From: Nakamurella aerolata
GTDB lineage: Bacteria > Actinomycetota > Actinomycetes > Mycobacteriales > Nakamurellaceae
Direction of reading: 5' to 3'
Length of the DNA: 64,000 bases
NCBI RefSeq assembly: GCF_013002705.1
Contig: NZ_JABEND010000004.1
Coordinates: 62,001 to 126,000 of the forward strand
The position numbers were made by a program, and so were the translations under genes. Under the pieces are notes generated by a model. The model worked only from the letters and a program-made list of their open reading frames with translations, made no database searches and was not told where the DNA came from. Positions within the stretch are counted from its first letter, which is position 1, and each line of letters starts with the position of its first letter. Below, in pieces: positions 62,478 to 64,000 of the stretch.

Positions 62478-63092
62478 ATGTACAGCTGGGAAGTCATGGC
62501 CGGGGCGATGGCGCAGCGAGTGATCGGCATCGTCCGGACGCCGGACGCCGACAGCGCGCTGGCCGCAACCACCACCCTGGTGCAGGCCGGGCTGCGGTCG
62601 GTGGAGGTCGCGCTCACCAATCCCGGTGCGCTGGAGGCGATCAGCAAGGCTCGCCGGCAGTTTCCCGACGCGGTGATCGGCGCCGGCACCGTGCTCGACG
62701 GCGCCTCGGCGGTGGCAGCGATCCGGGCCGGCGCCAGCTACCTGGTGTCGCCGACGCTGTCCGCCGACACCATCGCAACCGCCCGCCGCTACGGCGTGCC
62801 GACGGTGATCGGCACCGGCAGCCCCACCGAAATGCTCACCGCGCTGGAGGCCGGTGCCGACGCGGTCAAGCTGTTCCCGGCGTCCAGCTTCGCGCCCAAG
62901 TGGATCTCCGACGTGCGGGCCGCGCTGCCCCAGCTGCCGATCGTGCCGACCGGGGGAGTGACCCCGGAGAACGCGCCGGAGTGGATCGCTGCCGGGGCCG
63001 CCGCCGTCGGTATCGGATCCGCGCTGACCAAGGGCGATCCGGCGGAGTCGGCCGAGCGGATCAAGGGGTTGCTAGCGGCGCTCGGCGGCTGA
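62478..63092 (+). CDS. eda: 2-dehydro-3-deoxy-6-phosphogluconate aldolase
   Basis: The 204-residue class I aldolase splits KDPG (or KDPGal) into pyruvate and glyceraldehyde 3-phosphate. Glu43 in SVEVALTNPG and the Schiff-base Lys131 in AVKLFPASSF are present, with GAGTV and PTGGV forming the phosphate sites. AAGGAA lies upstream of the ATG. Together with the kinase it completes the lower part of a KDG/De Ley-Doudoroff-type route. Confidence 0.92.
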   Translation: MYSWEVMAGAMAQRVIGIVRTPDADSALAATTTLVQAGLRSVEVALTNPGALEAISKARRQFPDAVIGAGTVLDGASAVAAIRAGASYLVSPTLSADTIATARRYGVPTVIGTGSPTEMLTALEAGADAVKLFPASSFAPKWISDVRAALPQLPIVPTGGVTPENAPEWIAAGAAAVGIGSALTKGDPAESAERIKGLLAALGG

Positions 63093-63203
63093 GCCCGCCC
63101 CGGCGCTGTAAAGGCTGTGTCCGTCCGGCGCATCACGGCGCGCCCCGGTGTGACCCAGCGCCCGCCCCGGCGCGGTGCGAGGTGTCTCACGCCGACGCCC
63201 TTG

Positions 63204-63232
63204 TGGTCAATTCGGCCGCCGGTCGTTATAGT
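63204..63232 (+). promoter_or_regulatory. Promoter of the riboswitch-metY unit
   Basis: TGGTCA (63204-63209) and TATAGT (63227-63232) are spaced by 17 bp. Transcription would start near 63239, at the first base of the aptamer. Confidence 0.55.
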
Positions 63233-63240
63233 CGGTGGTA

Positions 63241-63357
63241 GGTCATGAGTTCCAGCGCATAGCCCCGGCTTGCTGGACGGCAACCCTCCAACCGCGGTGG
63301 GGTGCCCCGGGTGAGCGACCTGGTCGACGTCAACCGACGCCGACAAGCGCGGGTCCC
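63241..63357 (+). ncRNA. SAM-IV-type riboswitch
   Basis: The RNA opens ggtcatgagttccagcg and contains ccccggcttgctggacggca and ggtggggtgccccgggtgag, closing with gacc at 63317-63320, which pairs with the first four bases. These are the core features of the actinobacterial SAM-IV S-adenosylmethionine riboswitch; additional pairing runs to about 63357. It precedes a methionine/cysteine synthesis gene, the expected target, where S-adenosylmethionine represses expression. Confidence 0.85.
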
Positions 63358-63405
63358 AACGGTCCCGGCTGGTAGCCGAGCACCCTTCGCGGCATCTCAG
63401 CCGAA

Positions 63406-63465
63406 CCTTGTGCGACCCGACCCCGCCGTCTATCTGCGCCGGGCCGGATCCGGTGCCGCACAAGG
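63406..63465 (+). promoter_or_regulatory. Ribosome-binding-site sequestering helix (expression platform)
   Basis: CCTTGTGCG (63406-63414) is exactly complementary to CGCACAAGG (63457-63465), and the second arm contains AAGG of the AAGGAG site used by metY. A hairpin with a 42-nt loop would hide that site, so control is probably at translation initiation. Confidence 0.6.
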
Positions 63466-63478
63466 AGTGTCACGCAAC

Positions 63479-64000
63479 ATGAGTTGGTCGTTCGAGACCC
63501 GTCAGATCCACGCCGGCCAAACCCCCGACTCCGCCACCGGAGCCAGAGCGCTGCCGATCTACCAGACCACCTCGTTCGTGTTCGAGAACACCGAGCAGGC
63601 GGCCAACCGCTTCGGGCTGGCCGAGTTCGGGCCGATCTACACCCGGCTGAACAATCCCACCACCGAGGTGGTGGAGAACCGCATCGCCGATCTCGAGGGC
63701 GGCGTCGGAGCGCTGCTGGTGGCGTCCGGCCAGAGCGCGGAAACCTTGGCGCTGCTCAACATTGCCGAGGCCGGCGACCACATCGTTGCCTCACCCAGCC
63801 TGTACGGCGGCACCTACAACCTGTTCCACTACACCTTCCCGAAGCTCGGCGTCACCGTCGACTTCGTGGAGAACCCGGACGACCCTGAGTCATGGCGGGC
63901 GGCGATCAAACCGAACACCAAGGCGTTCTTCGCCGAGACCATCGCCAACCCCAAGCAGGACATCCTCGACATCGAGACGGTCGCTTCCATCGCCCACGAG
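63479..64000 (+). CDS. metY: O-acetylhomoserine sulfhydrylase, N-terminal part
   Basis: The gene runs off the window after 174 codons. The opening SWSFETRQIHAGQTPDSATG, then PIYQTTSFVFENTEQAANRF, IYTRLNNPTTEVVENRIADLEGG and ASGQSAETLALLN with SLYGGTYNLF, match the long MetY form. This is the PLP-dependent Cys/Met metabolism family, making homocysteine from O-acetylhomoserine and sulfide. The PLP lysine would lie beyond the end. AAGGAG is 11 nt upstream of the ATG, and the SAM-IV riboswitch precedes it. Confidence 0.93.
   Translation, partial: MSWSFETRQIHAGQTPDSATGARALPIYQTTSFVFENTEQAANRFGLAEFGPIYTRLNNPTTEVVENRIADLEGGVGALLVASGQSAETLALLNIAEAGDHIVASPSLYGGTYNLFHYTFPKLGVTVDFVENPDDPESWRAAIKPNTKAFFAETIANPKQDILDIETVASIAHE

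Noticed and set aside
63241-63480. T-box leader upstream of metY
   Set aside because: There is no T-box sequence or specifier stem; the conserved core matches SAM-IV.

Overview
The window is 64 kb of very GC-rich DNA (roughly 70% by eye) with GTG and TTG starts, TANNNT -10 elements, a SAM-IV-type riboswitch and the gene order pth-rplY ... prs-glmU ... mfd ... mazG, all of which point to an Actinomycetota (Actinomycetes) chromosome. A Nakamurella/Frankia-like lineage is my guess only. I see no insertion sequence, integrase, phage gene or CRISPR array.

Layout. 1-2063: end of an acyl-AMP/CoA ligase gene and a KgtP-like MFS symporter. 2064-3560: pth and rplY. 3.9-17.5 kb: a metabolic and accessory block lying between rplY and prs. 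It holds a YceH/methyltransferase fusion, ilvA, threonine aldolase, a NUDIX hydrolase and an SDR, two paralogous membrane GGDEF proteins (the second broken by an in-frame TAG), a DUF6421-type protein, and an operon that couples a small secreted I36-like protein to an ABC ATPase and a large FtsX-type permease. 17.6-21.4 kb: glmU, prs and a GT4 glycosyltransferase. 21.5-26.8 kb: a secreted beta-helix protein, tRNA-Gln, an acyl desaturase and a fucosyltransferase-like gene. 26.9-30.6 kb: mfd.

31-53.5 kb is a complete-looking exopolysaccharide (EPS) locus. It has a lipoprotein, a 1275-residue propeller/LamG/PKD surface protein, five glycosyltransferase domains in four genes, a second beta-helix protein, a Wzx-type flippase, a Wzy-type polymerase, a Wzz/tyrosine autokinase and its LMW phosphatase. 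It also has a TagD-like cytidylyltransferase, an initiating polyprenyl glycosylphosphotransferase and a CDP-alcohol phosphotransferase. The last three suggest a polymer carrying a glycerol-phosphate-type group. The locus separates mfd from the lipoprotein-mazG pair (53.6-55.4 kb), which lies next to mfd in other actinobacteria.

55.4-64 kb: an ABC-2 exporter, an oxidoreductase, a GH42 beta-galactosidase divergent from a KDG-type kinase and a KDPG-type aldolase, and a SAM-IV riboswitch controlling a metY-like gene.

Points worth a second look. Nine starts in the window sit 6-7 nt after a TANNNT hexamer with no ribosome binding site, implying leaderless mRNAs. The I36-ABC operon has a promoter with an 8-G run inside its 18-bp spacer and a palindrome at the start site, so it is a candidate for phase-variable expression. 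The metY leader contains a 9-bp element exactly complementary to its ribosome binding site.
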